64,000 bases of DNA from Porphyromonadaceae bacterium. Lineage in GTDB: Bacteria > Bacteroidota > Bacteroidia > Bacteroidales > Porphyromonadaceae. The DNA lies in the NCBI GenBank assembly GCA_030528555.1, contig JAUMYQ010000005.1, positions 1 through 64,000 of the forward strand. The letters run 5' to 3'. The translations under genes and the position numbers were made by a program. The notes beneath the pieces were generated by a model. That model was not told the origin of the DNA. It saw only the letters and a list, made by a program, of their open reading frames with translations, and ran no database searches. This document shows positions 56,502-64,000 of the stretch, piece by piece; position 1 is the stretch's first letter; each line of letters starts with the position of its first letter.

Positions 56502-56547
56502 ATGTGTCTTAATTTTCTTGTTTGAGCTACTATCAATATGAGTTTCG

Positions 56548-56578
56548 CAAAATTAACGCTTTAGCCCTTATTCCCCAA
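56548..56578 (-). promoter_or_regulatory. pheT promoter
   Basis: On the minus strand TTG (56578-56576), 20 nt, then TAATTTTG (56555-56548), matching the Bacteroidetes consensus; the start codon follows 46 nt later. Confidence 0.55.
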
Positions 56579-56693
56579 GATATTCGTTCCGAGCTCCACT
56601 CTCCTCCAGCTTATCGACAATTTGGTATTGCCCTTTAGCCAAAGTGTTGGGATGAGAAATCTATTGCTAGGGATAAAGAATACGGTTAGAGCG

Positions 56694-56885
56694 GAAGAAA
56701 AAGTACTTTGTTCGGGACTAAAAAATGGATTGATCGGGATGAAAACTTAAAACCAAGGTTTGATTTGTATAAATTAAGGTTGGGTTTGTATAAATCGTGA
56801 TTGAGTTTGTACAAACTCAATCACGATTTGAAGATTATACCCCGAAGAAAGAGATTTTTAGTCCCGAACAAAGTACTTTTTCTTC
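56694..56885. repeat. nested-palindrome intergenic element
   Basis: A perfect 31-bp inverted repeat (56694-56724 and 56855-56885, from GAAGAAAAAGTACTTTG to its complement) encloses 130 nt that contain a perfect 38-bp palindrome (56792-56829) and three 21-nt tandem repeats (56755-56817). No ORF inside, no evident target duplication. Compatible with a MITE-like element or a large regulatory structure. It shares only GTTCGGGA with the other repeat family. Confidence 0.85.
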
Positions 56886-57229
56886 ACTAAGAACCTAAAT
56901 TTTCCTCCTCGATAAACCAAACTAGTTAAAGATTTCATTTCTTATCATAGTTGAGCAGTTTTTGTCTATTCAACGAACAATTTGTTAAAAGTTAAGAAGA
57001 GTTATGGACAAAATTGAGCTCATAGCAGTGCTTCTCTTTAGATTTTATAGAGGGTTGTTGGTATGATATGTTTTCTAAAAAGTTAAAATTAAAAAAAACT
57101 TGTATACTTGTGCTTTGAAATCAAACTAATAACGCTTCACAAGCTCGAAAAGTAATAACAGATATGAGTGATTCGGTGCACTTACTAGCTTGGGAAGAGA
57201 ATAAATTCACTTTTTAAAGCGCAAAAAGT
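56886..57229 (+). other. AT-rich leader before second small ORF
   Basis: No ORF. AT-rich with A-runs near 57090-57100. No exact TAnnTTTG match was found, so the promoter of the downstream genes is not placed. Confidence 0.4.
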
Positions 57230-57409
57230 ATGCAAAAACTTAGAATGAGCACTAAGTCTTTGGTTAAAGACAAATCGCGGTATTGTAGTCCACATCTGGA
57301 ACTGCACAGTGTTCACACTCCGATCACCTTACTGACAGCTATGTCTGAATCTATCGTCAATCTAGAGGGGGATGTCACGAACTACGAGGAGGGAGACGAG
57401 TTCTACTAG
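57230..57409 (+). CDS. small acidic-tailed protein before lipoprotein (unknown function)
   Basis: 59 residues, MQKLRMSTK... to ...GDEFY. The basic N-terminal part is followed by RYCSPHLEL, then ITLLTAMSES and an acidic tail (LEGDVTNYEEGDEF). Layout parallels the small ORF at 212: Y-x-SP, a hydrophobic LL..S segment, and a charged C-terminus. It ends 3 nt before the next frame's first ATG and 27 nt before the likelier lipoprotein start, so translation is probably coupled. No known family is recognised. Confidence 0.55.
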   Translation: MQKLRMSTKSLVKDKSRYCSPHLELHSVHTPITLLTAMSESIVNLEGDVTNYEEGDEFY

Positions 57410-57436
57410 AGTATGAAGCTTAAAAATGTAAATACG

Positions 57437-60136
57437 ATGAACTATAGACTACTGAAACTAATAGGAGCATGTCTACTTGGGATTAATCTCGTAGCCTGCC
57501 AGGATAAGTTTGACAACCTTGAGCCGAGCCCCAAGGCAGAGGCCGAGCCTACTGCAGAGGGAGAGCGAGCTGGAGTACCTATCGGTGACCAGCACATACC
57601 CCTCTTCGAAACGGAGTTTCATCTCTCCGACGATGAGCTAAGGTATATCGGTGCGAACTTTGAGGATCAACCCTCTGGAGACAGGTCTACTCTATTGTCT
57701 CCTCGTTTGCTGTTTGCCCACGATGACTACGTATGGGAGAACGGAGGGTGGCGGCTTAAGAGAGTGCCCATTCCTAATATTAATGCAGATGTACTTTTCA
57801 GGCGAGAGAAGGCGGGGCAGGTCGACTTTTTGCGAGAGAGAGGGGTGGCAGAGTTTATCTCCGTCTCCAATGACGAACGCTCGGCCAAGGTGAGAGTCTG
57901 GATAGTTAAGCCTAATGCCAAAGAGAACAAAAGCCTATTCACCTTTGAGAGCGATGAGACTTGGCATGCTATGCTTATCTTGAATGCCGAGACTGGAGGG
58001 ACTACTTTTGGAAATAAAGATGTAGCCACCTTTGGTGAGAGCCCAGCCGATAGGGCTGCCCTTACTACCACTGGAAGTGTTAGTGAAGAGCAGCTTGTAA
58101 AGTATATCGGCAATAATCAGAGTGGCGGTATGGCTGGCAAAGTGAGCCATCGCATTGTAGGATCAGTAGCATGGCGTTATAGCGCGGGTAACCTGGAGAT
58201 ACCCTTGGTCTCCGACTGGAAGAAACTCAAGATTAAGACTGGAGCGACACATACCGACAACCCTAAGATTCCCAATAGGTCTGATGTATTGGTACGCTTG
58301 GCCGAGGAAGTCCGCTTCAATATTAAGCCACAGGGAGTCTTACTCAACTACCAAATCTCAGCTAATGTGTTTGAGGGCGTAGATATGCGTCGCGCAGGTG
58401 TGATATCCAATACGCTCGACTTCCAGGGTAGGTACAAGCTGGACAAAGAGAGCCTCGAGCAGGCTTTTGCCTCTAGGCGAGGAGATGGCTTTGGTATTCC
58501 CAAGTGGGAGGGAACGAAGTCAGCACTTATGACAGAGGGCAATCTAACGGGTCTCGCAATGTGGAAGCCAGCCCCAGAGGACTTGGAGCTTGGATTTCCT
58601 TGGGATATGCCCTCGATATCGGACCGTTTCTCCCATATGACGGGAGTTAGTGATACAGGCACAGGGAAAGTGCGTATGCTCGATATCGAGAGAGAGGCCG
58701 ACATAGCGATGACACTCTTTCCTGGGGCTGCTCCAAATAGCCGGGATTACCCTAGACATGCGATGGCTGTGGGTATTGGGCTTACAACCCCGAGAGTAAA
58801 CCAAACCAATGACGACGCTCCAGGGAATTTTCCTGATGTCGTCAATCATGTCCAATGGGCTATGCCTAAGGAGCAAACTCCAGCTCAGCCTTTTACCTAT
58901 CTATGGATTAGTGCACATTCGGGCCATTCGGCAGAGCAGTACTACCCTTACCACAATCCTAGAGCGCTCACAGCACATGATACCCCTAAAGAATATGTAG
59001 ATTTTTTGAAGCAGAAGGATGTTCGCCATCAGCCGATGGTAGTGGTGCATCAGACCAATACTAACTTTAAGGACCAAGTAGGTCTGACGCCTCGGCTCTA
59101 TGCTATGATTACTACGGACTTGATGATTACCGAGGTGGTCTACAACTACAAAGATGGCAAGAACTACTCCGTAGTCGAGCTGCAGAACCCCTCTAAGCTT
59201 CCCATAGATCTTCGAGATTATGCTTTGGCGAGCGTCGATGTAGGGAGCAATCGATTTAACGCTCCAACGTTCCTAAATCCTGACGGCTCCGTTACGAGCA
59301 ATCTGGATGAAGCAGAGCTTTTCTACCTTGATGACCTTAGTATCAGTCATATGATCAACGGCTACGGAGCTAAGGATGGCCTAACCAGAGCGCATCATAT
59401 GGGGCATGAAAATGAACAGATTGACGAGGACCTCTACAATAAAACTTTTACGGGTGATTATAAACATCCCTACCATGCTTTTGGGGTCGATGGCAAATAC
59501 CGCCTTGAGGCTGGCCAAACGGTCCTGCTCGGTGCCCCTGATTTCATTGCGGGATCTAGTGGTGATGTGACGACTAAGTCTTGGTGGTCCGGGTTTTTCC
59601 CAGAGGCACAACAGAGAAAGTGGTACGCGGATGAGCATAGACTTCGTTACTTTGTAGGTTGTAATCATAAGGTGCTGCACAGTATTGGTCAAAAGAACTC
59701 GGAAGGAGTGCGCAATGGATTGGCTCTCATTAAGATTATTAATGGCAAAAAGAAAGTGATCGATGCAACGGCTCCCATCAGACCTTTTGTTGATGGTAAC
59801 ACTGCCTTTGCTGGAGCAGATGAGGGACGCTACAGACAAGAGATGTCCAAAACCAATAGCCTGGATTATTATGTCCTCAAGCGCAAGGATGGAGTAGTTT
59901 TCCCCTACGTAGCACCTTATCGTACCAGTAGGGCCACTGCCGATTGGTCGGATGACTGGGAGCTACTTACAGCCCCCAATAGTCATAAACTAGGGCATAG
60001 GTGGCTAGCCTCTATCGATGGCTCTGGACTCACAACAAAGCATGTGCTGCTGCATCGTTTTAGCTACTTTGTTCCCAAAAGAACTCCTATGGGAAATCCT
60101 GGGGCATATAAGAGCTCTCGCCCAATACACCGCTAA
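57437..60136 (+). CDS. large lipoprotein with lamin-tail domain
   Basis: 899 residues from the ATG at 57437; an ATG eight codons earlier (57413) is also possible, but 57437 gives the cleaner signal MNYRLLKLIGAC...LVAC (Cys about 21). An LTD-like segment (DLMITEVVYNYKDG..YSVVELQNPSKLPIDLRDYAL) lies at about residues 556-600, a beta-sandwich found in surface and extracellular proteins. The rest shows no domain I can name. No T9SS C-terminal signal was seen. Probably outer-membrane anchored and surface exposed. Confidence 0.78.
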   Translation: MNYRLLKLIGACLLGINLVACQDKFDNLEPSPKAEAEPTAEGERAGVPIGDQHIPLFETEFHLSDDELRYIGANFEDQPSGDRSTLLSPRLLFAHDDYVWENGGWRLKRVPIPNINADVLFRREKAGQVDFLRERGVAEFISVSNDERSAKVRVWIVKPNAKENKSLFTFESDETWHAMLILNAETGGTTFGNKDVATFGESPADRAALTTTGSVSEEQLVKYIGNNQSGGMAGKVSHRIVGSVAWRYSAGNLEIPLVSDWKKLKIKTGATHTDNPKIPNRSDVLVRLAEEVRFNIKPQGVLLNYQISANVFEGVDMRRAGVISNTLDFQGRYKLDKESLEQAFASRRGDGFGIPKWEGTKSALMTEGNLTGLAMWKPAPEDLELGFPWDMPSISDRFSHMTGVSDTGTGKVRMLDIEREADIAMTLFPGAAPNSRDYPRHAMAVGIGLTTPRVNQTNDDAPGNFPDVVNHVQWAMPKEQTPAQPFTYLWISAHSGHSAEQYYPYHNPRALTAHDTPKEYVDFLKQKDVRHQPMVVVHQTNTNFKDQVGLTPRLYAMITTDLMITEVVYNYKDGKNYSVVELQNPSKLPIDLRDYALASVDVGSNRFNAPTFLNPDGSVTSNLDEAELFYLDDLSISHMINGYGAKDGLTRAHHMGHENEQIDEDLYNKTFTGDYKHPYHAFGVDGKYRLEAGQTVLLGAPDFIAGSSGDVTTKSWWSGFFPEAQQRKWYADEHRLRYFVGCNHKVLHSIGQKNSEGVRNGLALIKIINGKKKVIDATAPIRPFVDGNTAFAGADEGRYRQEMSKTNSLDYYVLKRKDGVVFPYVAPYRTSRATADWSDDWELLTAPNSHKLGHRWLASIDGSGLTTKHVLLHRFSYFVPKRTPMGNPGAYKSSRPIHR

Positions 60137-60192
60137 AGATAAATAGCTCGTCAGAGAGTGTTTAATACGTCTGGCGGAGATACGGACTATCA

Positions 60193-60234
60193 AGCGGAGG
60201 GCTGCCAATTGTTTTTAATTGGCAGCCCTCCGCT
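60193..60234 (+). terminator. 18-bp perfect hairpin after lamin-tail lipoprotein
   Basis: AGCGGAGGGCTGCCAATT, a GTTTTT loop and the exact complement, 57 nt after the stop. No T-tract follows. Confidence 0.75.
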
Positions 60235-60328
60235 CCGTCTGGGATTGTATGCTCCAGGGTATCTCTCCGAGACGACTAAGGTAGCCCCAGACCTCTCTCT
60301 TACCTCTCGAGAGACGAGACATGTATAC

Positions 60329-60336
60329 TATCTTTG
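60329..60336 (+). promoter_or_regulatory. -7 box of esterase-like lipoprotein
   Basis: TATCTTTG matches TAnnTTTG, 89 nt before the start codon. No good -33 TTG at the usual spacing. Confidence 0.4.
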
Positions 60337-60424
60337 TGTCGCTTCCCTGCTGTGAAACACTTAGAGAAGCGATAGCGTCTTCTAGACCTATGGCCTTTAT
60401 CAACCAAAATAAAGCCTATTTATT

Positions 60425-61873
60425 ATGAAAAAGATAGAATTTCTTGGCACGGAGTGCCTACACCGTTTGAGCTTCGCTCTGTTTGTTTTAGGGCTTGCCG
60501 CGAGTTGCCAACAGGAGCTACCCAGGTCTCCTGAGTTACAGTCGCCACCACATATACAGCCTTCGCCTACCCCGTCTATTCCTGAGCCAGACCCAAGTCC
60601 TACCCCTTCACCATCTCGAGAGGAGGCAGAGCGAGAGATAGTTGCCTACTTTGAGGCACAGCTGGATGCCGATGCTATCGCTCTCGCTCCAGGATTTCTC
60701 TATGCAGAAACTCTCAGAGAGGAAGATGTTACCAAGGAGCGTGCCTATGTGTGGAGCTTGTGGCAACGAGCCAATACCGAGAGGCTCGAGAGACATCAGT
60801 TTGCAAACATTACTTCCGATGAGAGGGAGGTTGTCTGGGACATTCCCCAGGGGGAGCGTATCAAAAGTAAACTCTTCGCTAAGGGGATGAGGCCCGAGGG
60901 AGGCTATCCTCTTTTCATCAATCTACACGGTGGCGGACAGCAAGACACCGAGGAGCCTTGGGGTAACATCATCAATACCATCGCTTGGGAGGGTGAGGTG
61001 CATAGAAGCCATCAGTACACCGATGCCCCGAGTATTTACTTTGTCCCTCGTATGGCGGATGACCGTATCGGCAGGTGGTATCTCCTCCCACAGCGCAATG
61101 CTTTTCGCCGTGCTATACAGCTCGGTTGGGTGAGTGGGCAAGTGGATCCCGAGCGCACCTATATCCTCGGAACTTCGGAGGGAGGCTACGGTAGCCACCG
61201 CCTCGCACTTTTTATGCCCGACTACTTCGCAGGAGCAGGCCCGATGGCAGCCGCTGAGCCACTCAAGGCCGCTGAAAATTTGCGCAATATCGCTTTTGGG
61301 CTACAAATGGGTCAGGAGGATAAGATGTTTCATAGAGCAGAGTATGCTCAGGCTTGGCAAGATAAGCTTGCAGCACTCCAAGGGTTAGAACCACGAGACT
61401 TCGTTCACCGTATACAGATCGAGGCAGGACGTGGGCATGGAGATATTAACTTCGCTGTGATGACCCCCTGGCTAGGTATGTACAAACGGCGTACCTATCC
61501 TGAGCGGGTCAGCTATCTCTACTACAATATGACGGCGGATTATGCTCAAGAGAGCTATGTTCAGGGCGTGTATTATCTCGATCTGCGTAGGCTGCATCAC
61601 ACGCCCAATGCATCGATGTTCTTTCATTTAGAGCGCAAGGGTAATGAGTTTCATCTAACTAGTGAGCTTCGTTCTGGAATTAAGGTATGGGGGCAGCTGG
61701 GTATTTATATTGATGAGATGGATTTATCTCGTCCTATTCGGGTACTACACAACGGTACAGAGGTTTTCAATGACCTGGTTGTACCAAGTAAAGGTGCCAT
61801 GGTAGAGAGCCTTGCCCTTTGGGGAGACCCCAAGCGTATCTTTGCAGCCAAGATATCTGTCCCCATTCTCTAG
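60425..61873 (+). CDS. alpha/beta-hydrolase (esterase-like) lipoprotein
   Basis: 482 residues. Lipoprotein signal ending LAASC (Cys about 28), then a proline-rich spacer (PTPSIPEPDPSPTPSPS, about 45-62) that would hold the enzyme off the membrane. The hydrolase core begins YPLFINLHGGGQQ (oxyanion HGGG) and has the nucleophile Ser in GTSEGGYG; GRGHGDI near residue 340 offers the His. Resembles feruloyl or acetyl esterase-type proteins. Substrate unknown. Confidence 0.78.
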   Translation: MKKIEFLGTECLHRLSFALFVLGLAASCQQELPRSPELQSPPHIQPSPTPSIPEPDPSPTPSPSREEAEREIVAYFEAQLDADAIALAPGFLYAETLREEDVTKERAYVWSLWQRANTERLERHQFANITSDEREVVWDIPQGERIKSKLFAKGMRPEGGYPLFINLHGGGQQDTEEPWGNIINTIAWEGEVHRSHQYTDAPSIYFVPRMADDRIGRWYLLPQRNAFRRAIQLGWVSGQVDPERTYILGTSEGGYGSHRLALFMPDYFAGAGPMAAAEPLKAAENLRNIAFGLQMGQEDKMFHRAEYAQAWQDKLAALQGLEPRDFVHRIQIEAGRGHGDINFAVMTPWLGMYKRRTYPERVSYLYYNMTADYAQESYVQGVYYLDLRRLHHTPNASMFFHLERKGNEFHLTSELRSGIKVWGQLGIYIDEMDLSRPIRVLHNGTEVFNDLVVPSKGAMVESLALWGDPKRIFAAKISVPIL

Positions 61874-62068
61874 GGGGATGTCTAAGGCTGGCTTTGAGGC
61901 TTAAACTAGTGTGTGAGGCTGTGTACATTGAGTTGTGAGAGATAGTGTGCCAAATATCTTGTAGCCACGAACCTTGCGCTAGATTACTTACATAGCATAA
62001 ATACTCTTTGAGCTAGGAGGATGCTTATAACCTAAACTAGTATACTCTCTCGCAATATACCTACACCT
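61874..62068. other. spacer between esterase-like gene and rho terminator
   Basis: No ORF, promoter or hairpin recognised before the long inverted repeat. Confidence 0.4.
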
Positions 62069-62125
62069 CTCAATATCAAAGGGGCTGAGCCAAAATTATT
62101 TTGGCTCAGCCCCTTTGATATTGAG
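62069..62125. terminator. 28-bp perfect inverted repeat between convergent genes
   Basis: CTCAATATCAAAGGGGCTGAGCCAAAAT (as two arms at 62069-62096 and 62098-62125) with a single-base centre. It lies 11 nt from the rho stop, so serves rho on the minus strand and possibly the esterase gene. Confidence 0.8.
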
Positions 62126-62136
62126 TCTGTTTGGCT

Positions 62137-64000
62137 CTACATACTGCTGATGACAGAGAGGAACTCTAGATTGGTTTGGGTCATTTCCATATAGCGCTTG
62201 ACCATCTCCATAGCTTCGATTGGGTTCATTTCGGCAAGAACCTTGCGAACACCCCACATACGCCCTTGAACCATTTCTTCTAGCAGGAGATCATCGCGGC
62301 GAGTACTGCTAGCCACCAAATCGACAGCTGGATAGACTCGCTTGTTGGCCAATCTACGATCAAGTTGTAGTTCCATATTGCCTGTTCCCTTAAACTCCTC
62401 GAAGATGACATCATCCATCTTGGAGCCTGTCTCCTGCAGGGCTGTGGCGAGGATGGTTAGGCTTCCACCATTCTGGATGTTGCGGGCTGCACCAAAGAAT
62501 CGTTTAGGTTTTTGGAGGGCATTGGCATCAACACCTCCTGAGAGGACTTTACCTGAGGCAGGCTGGACGGTGTTATAAGCCCTAGCAAGTCTGGTAATCG
62601 AGTCCAAAAGAATGACTACATCCTGCCCGCTCTCCACCATGCGCTTGGCTTTGTTGAGAACAATTTCAGCGATACGTACGTGCCTATCGGCAGGTTCATC
62701 GAAAGTCGAGGCTATGACTTCTGCATTGACGCTGTTAGCCATATCTGTTACTTCCTCGGGTCGCTCATCGATGAGTAGCACGATCATATAGACCTCAGGA
62801 TGATTGGCAGCGATGGCGTTCGCAATGTTTTTCAGCAGTATCGTCTTACCCGTCTTGGGCTGTGCAACGATAAGCCCCCTCTGACCCTTGCCAATTGGAG
62901 AGAAGAGATCTACTACTCTCATGCCAACCTTGTCTATTACTTGTGGGGCGTTGGGTGACTCCAGCACAAACTTTTCATCAGGAAAGATAGGTGTCAAGTG
63001 ATCGAAAGGAATACGATCGCGCATCACCTCGGGGCTGGATCCATTAACACGGTTTACGGTGACTAAAGGGAAGAACTTCTCTCCCTCGCGTGGTGGACGT
63101 ACCATTCCTTGAACGAAGTCACCAGGACGGAGACTAAATTGCTTAATTTGATGGGGAGATACATAAACATCGTCGGGAGAGGGAAGATAGTTGTAGTCGG
63201 CAGAGCGCAAAAATCCGTAGCCATCCGTCATCACCTCCAGTACTCCTTGGGCCTGCAGTACACCACTGAAGTCAATCTCCACCTCATGCTCTGCTTTTGG
63301 TACTCCTCCTCCGCTACGCTCAGCCATCTGGCCTCTAGGTTTGCGTTCAGGTAGGGTAGTAGGGGGAGTAAAGGCTGGTAGCACACTGTCGAGAACAGAG
63401 TTGGCATTGCGGTGCTTAAAGACCATTCGAGACTTGTCGGCCTTACCCCCCTCTTTCTGAGAGATTGCTACCTCGGAGGTTTGAGGGTGTTCTACTACTC
63501 TGTCCGTGATGTCGGGGTGTACGGTTCTCAATTCGCCAGCTGATAGGCCTTGGGTCTTTTGTACCTCGGGCTGTTTGGGAAAGCTGAGCTTGGGCTGTAC
63601 TTCAAAGGAAGTACTGTGCTGGCGCGCTTCCTCCCTTTTGAGTGAGTCAGCTACAAGCTCTACCGTCTCAATAGCCTTGGTACGTGCATCATCGACTTGT
63701 ACCTTGGGTTTACGTCCTCGTCTCTTCGGCTGAGGAGCCTCCTCGGTTGGAGTAGAGATTGCCTCAACCAAAGGTGTAGGAGGTATAAGCTCTGGCTTGG
63801 GGGTAGATGCTTCTTTGCGAGGCCGACCACGCTTCCTTTTCTCTGGTATGGTGGGGGGCTCTTGAGCTTTTGTCTCTGCTTGAGCATCTATGATGGAGTA
63901 GATTAAGCTTTGCGCATCAACGCCTGAGGCATTTCCTATTCCCAGGCTATTGGCAAGTGCTCTCAGCTCTTCTTCGGAGAGCTTCTCCAACTTAGCAATG
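62137..64000 (-). CDS. rho: transcription termination factor Rho (5' end cut by the window)
   Basis: At least 620 residues; the frame stays open to the last base (I-A-K-L-E-K...), so the start codon may lie outside. N-terminal Rho_N-like helices ([17 protein letters not shown]), then a disordered Pro/Lys-rich stretch of about 200 residues with AT-hook-like KRGRPRKE and RRGRKPKV, then the RNA-binding cold-shock domain ([15 protein letters not shown]) and the ATPase with Walker A QPKTGKT and [15 protein letters not shown]. Hexameric helicase that terminates transcription. The insert is longer than in E. coli Rho. Confidence 0.95.
   Translation of the reverse strand, partial: IAKLEKLSEEELRALANSLGIGNASGVDAQSLIYSIIDAQAETKAQEPPTIPEKRKRGRPRKEASTPKPELIPPTPLVEAISTPTEEAPQPKRRGRKPKVQVDDARTKAIETVELVADSLKREEARQHSTSFEVQPKLSFPKQPEVQKTQGLSAGELRTVHPDITDRVVEHPQTSEVAISQKEGGKADKSRMVFKHRNANSVLDSVLPAFTPPTTLPERKPRGQMAERSGGGVPKAEHEVEIDFSGVLQAQGVLEVMTDGYGFLRSADYNYLPSPDDVYVSPHQIKQFSLRPGDFVQGMVRPPREGEKFFPLVTVNRVNGSSPEVMRDRIPFDHLTPIFPDEKFVLESPNAPQVIDKVGMRVVDLFSPIGKGQRGLIVAQPKTGKTILLKNIANAIAANHPEVYMIVLLIDERPEEVTDMANSVNAEVIASTFDEPADRHVRIAEIVLNKAKRMVESGQDVVILLDSITRLARAYNTVQPASGKVLSGGVDANALQKPKRFFGAARNIQNGGSLTILATALQETGSKMDDVIFEEFKGTGNMELQLDRRLANKRVYPAVDLVASSTRRDDLLLEEMVQGRMWGVRKVLAEMNPIEAMEMVKRYMEMTQTNLEFLSVISSM

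Noticed and set aside
56694..56885. CRISPR array or insertion sequence
   Set aside because: Three 21-nt units are contiguous without spacers, and no transposase or cas gene is present.
1..64000. tRNA or rRNA genes
   Set aside because: No T-loop GTTCGAATC-type motif or rRNA core was found in any spacer.

Overview
The window looks like a chromosomal segment of a Bacteroidota bacterium, most likely Porphyromonas or a close relative. Supporting signs are Bacteroidetes-type promoters (TAnnTTTG at -7, TTG near -33), an S46 dipeptidyl-peptidase of the DPP11 type with an S9 dipeptidyl-peptidase (DPP5-like), a long NusB, DUF4290, a MurA with Asp instead of the active-site Cys, a Rho with a long N-terminal extension, and many short-signal lipoproteins. 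Most content is housekeeping. I see no rRNA, tRNA, CRISPR array, transposase or prophage genes.

Layout. 1-2300: a promoter, a glycine/tryptophan-repeat small ORF and a large lipoprotein. 2470-4400: rplS with a structured leader, then dgt. 4440-5280: a cobalamin riboswitch with no ORF of 60 codons or more behind it, followed by about 600 nt of hairpin-rich non-coding sequence ending in a terminator-like hairpin. This is the most unusual feature. 5430-5540: first copy of an intergenic inverted-repeat element, found again at 13158 and 18100 and as a remnant at 31149. 5729-8094: hpt, adk, obgE. 8361-10809: a CsgG / DUF4810 / GNA1162-type lipoprotein module with one extra lipoprotein. 10837-24578: rnr, asd, panC, a GHL10-like lipoprotein, hemW, lysS, gpsA, pgi, a DUF4290 gene and murA. 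24739-30897 (minus): a TPR / outer-membrane-barrel / CreD operon. 31376-34397: nusB, yajC, a YbbR-like gene and coaE. 34406-40269 (minus): a TonB-dependent receptor, a DUF1343 (NamZ-like) gene and DPP11. 40341-48487: a GT2 enzyme, a CoiA-like protein (minus), rseP, a CCA-adding enzyme, an acyltransferase, dprA and a GT4 enzyme. 48684-56501 (minus): a DPP5-like peptidase with an in-frame stop near its C-terminus, a VOC protein, an AlkD-like HEAT protein, a GT4 enzyme, YebC and pheT. 56694-56885: a nested-palindrome intergenic element. 57230-61873: a second small ORF, a lamin-tail-domain lipoprotein and an esterase-like lipoprotein. 62137 to the end (minus): rho, cut by the window edge.

How the genes fit together. 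The dipeptidyl-peptidases, lipoproteins and TonB receptor fit an organism living on peptides, and the B12 switch fits one that scavenges cofactors. The two small ORFs share a pattern (Y-x-SP near the N-terminus, LL..S in the middle, acidic or Trp-rich tail), and each sits directly before a large lipoprotein gene, which suggests an uncharacterised small-protein/lipoprotein pairing. All functions are inferred from sequence and remembered family motifs. No database search was run.
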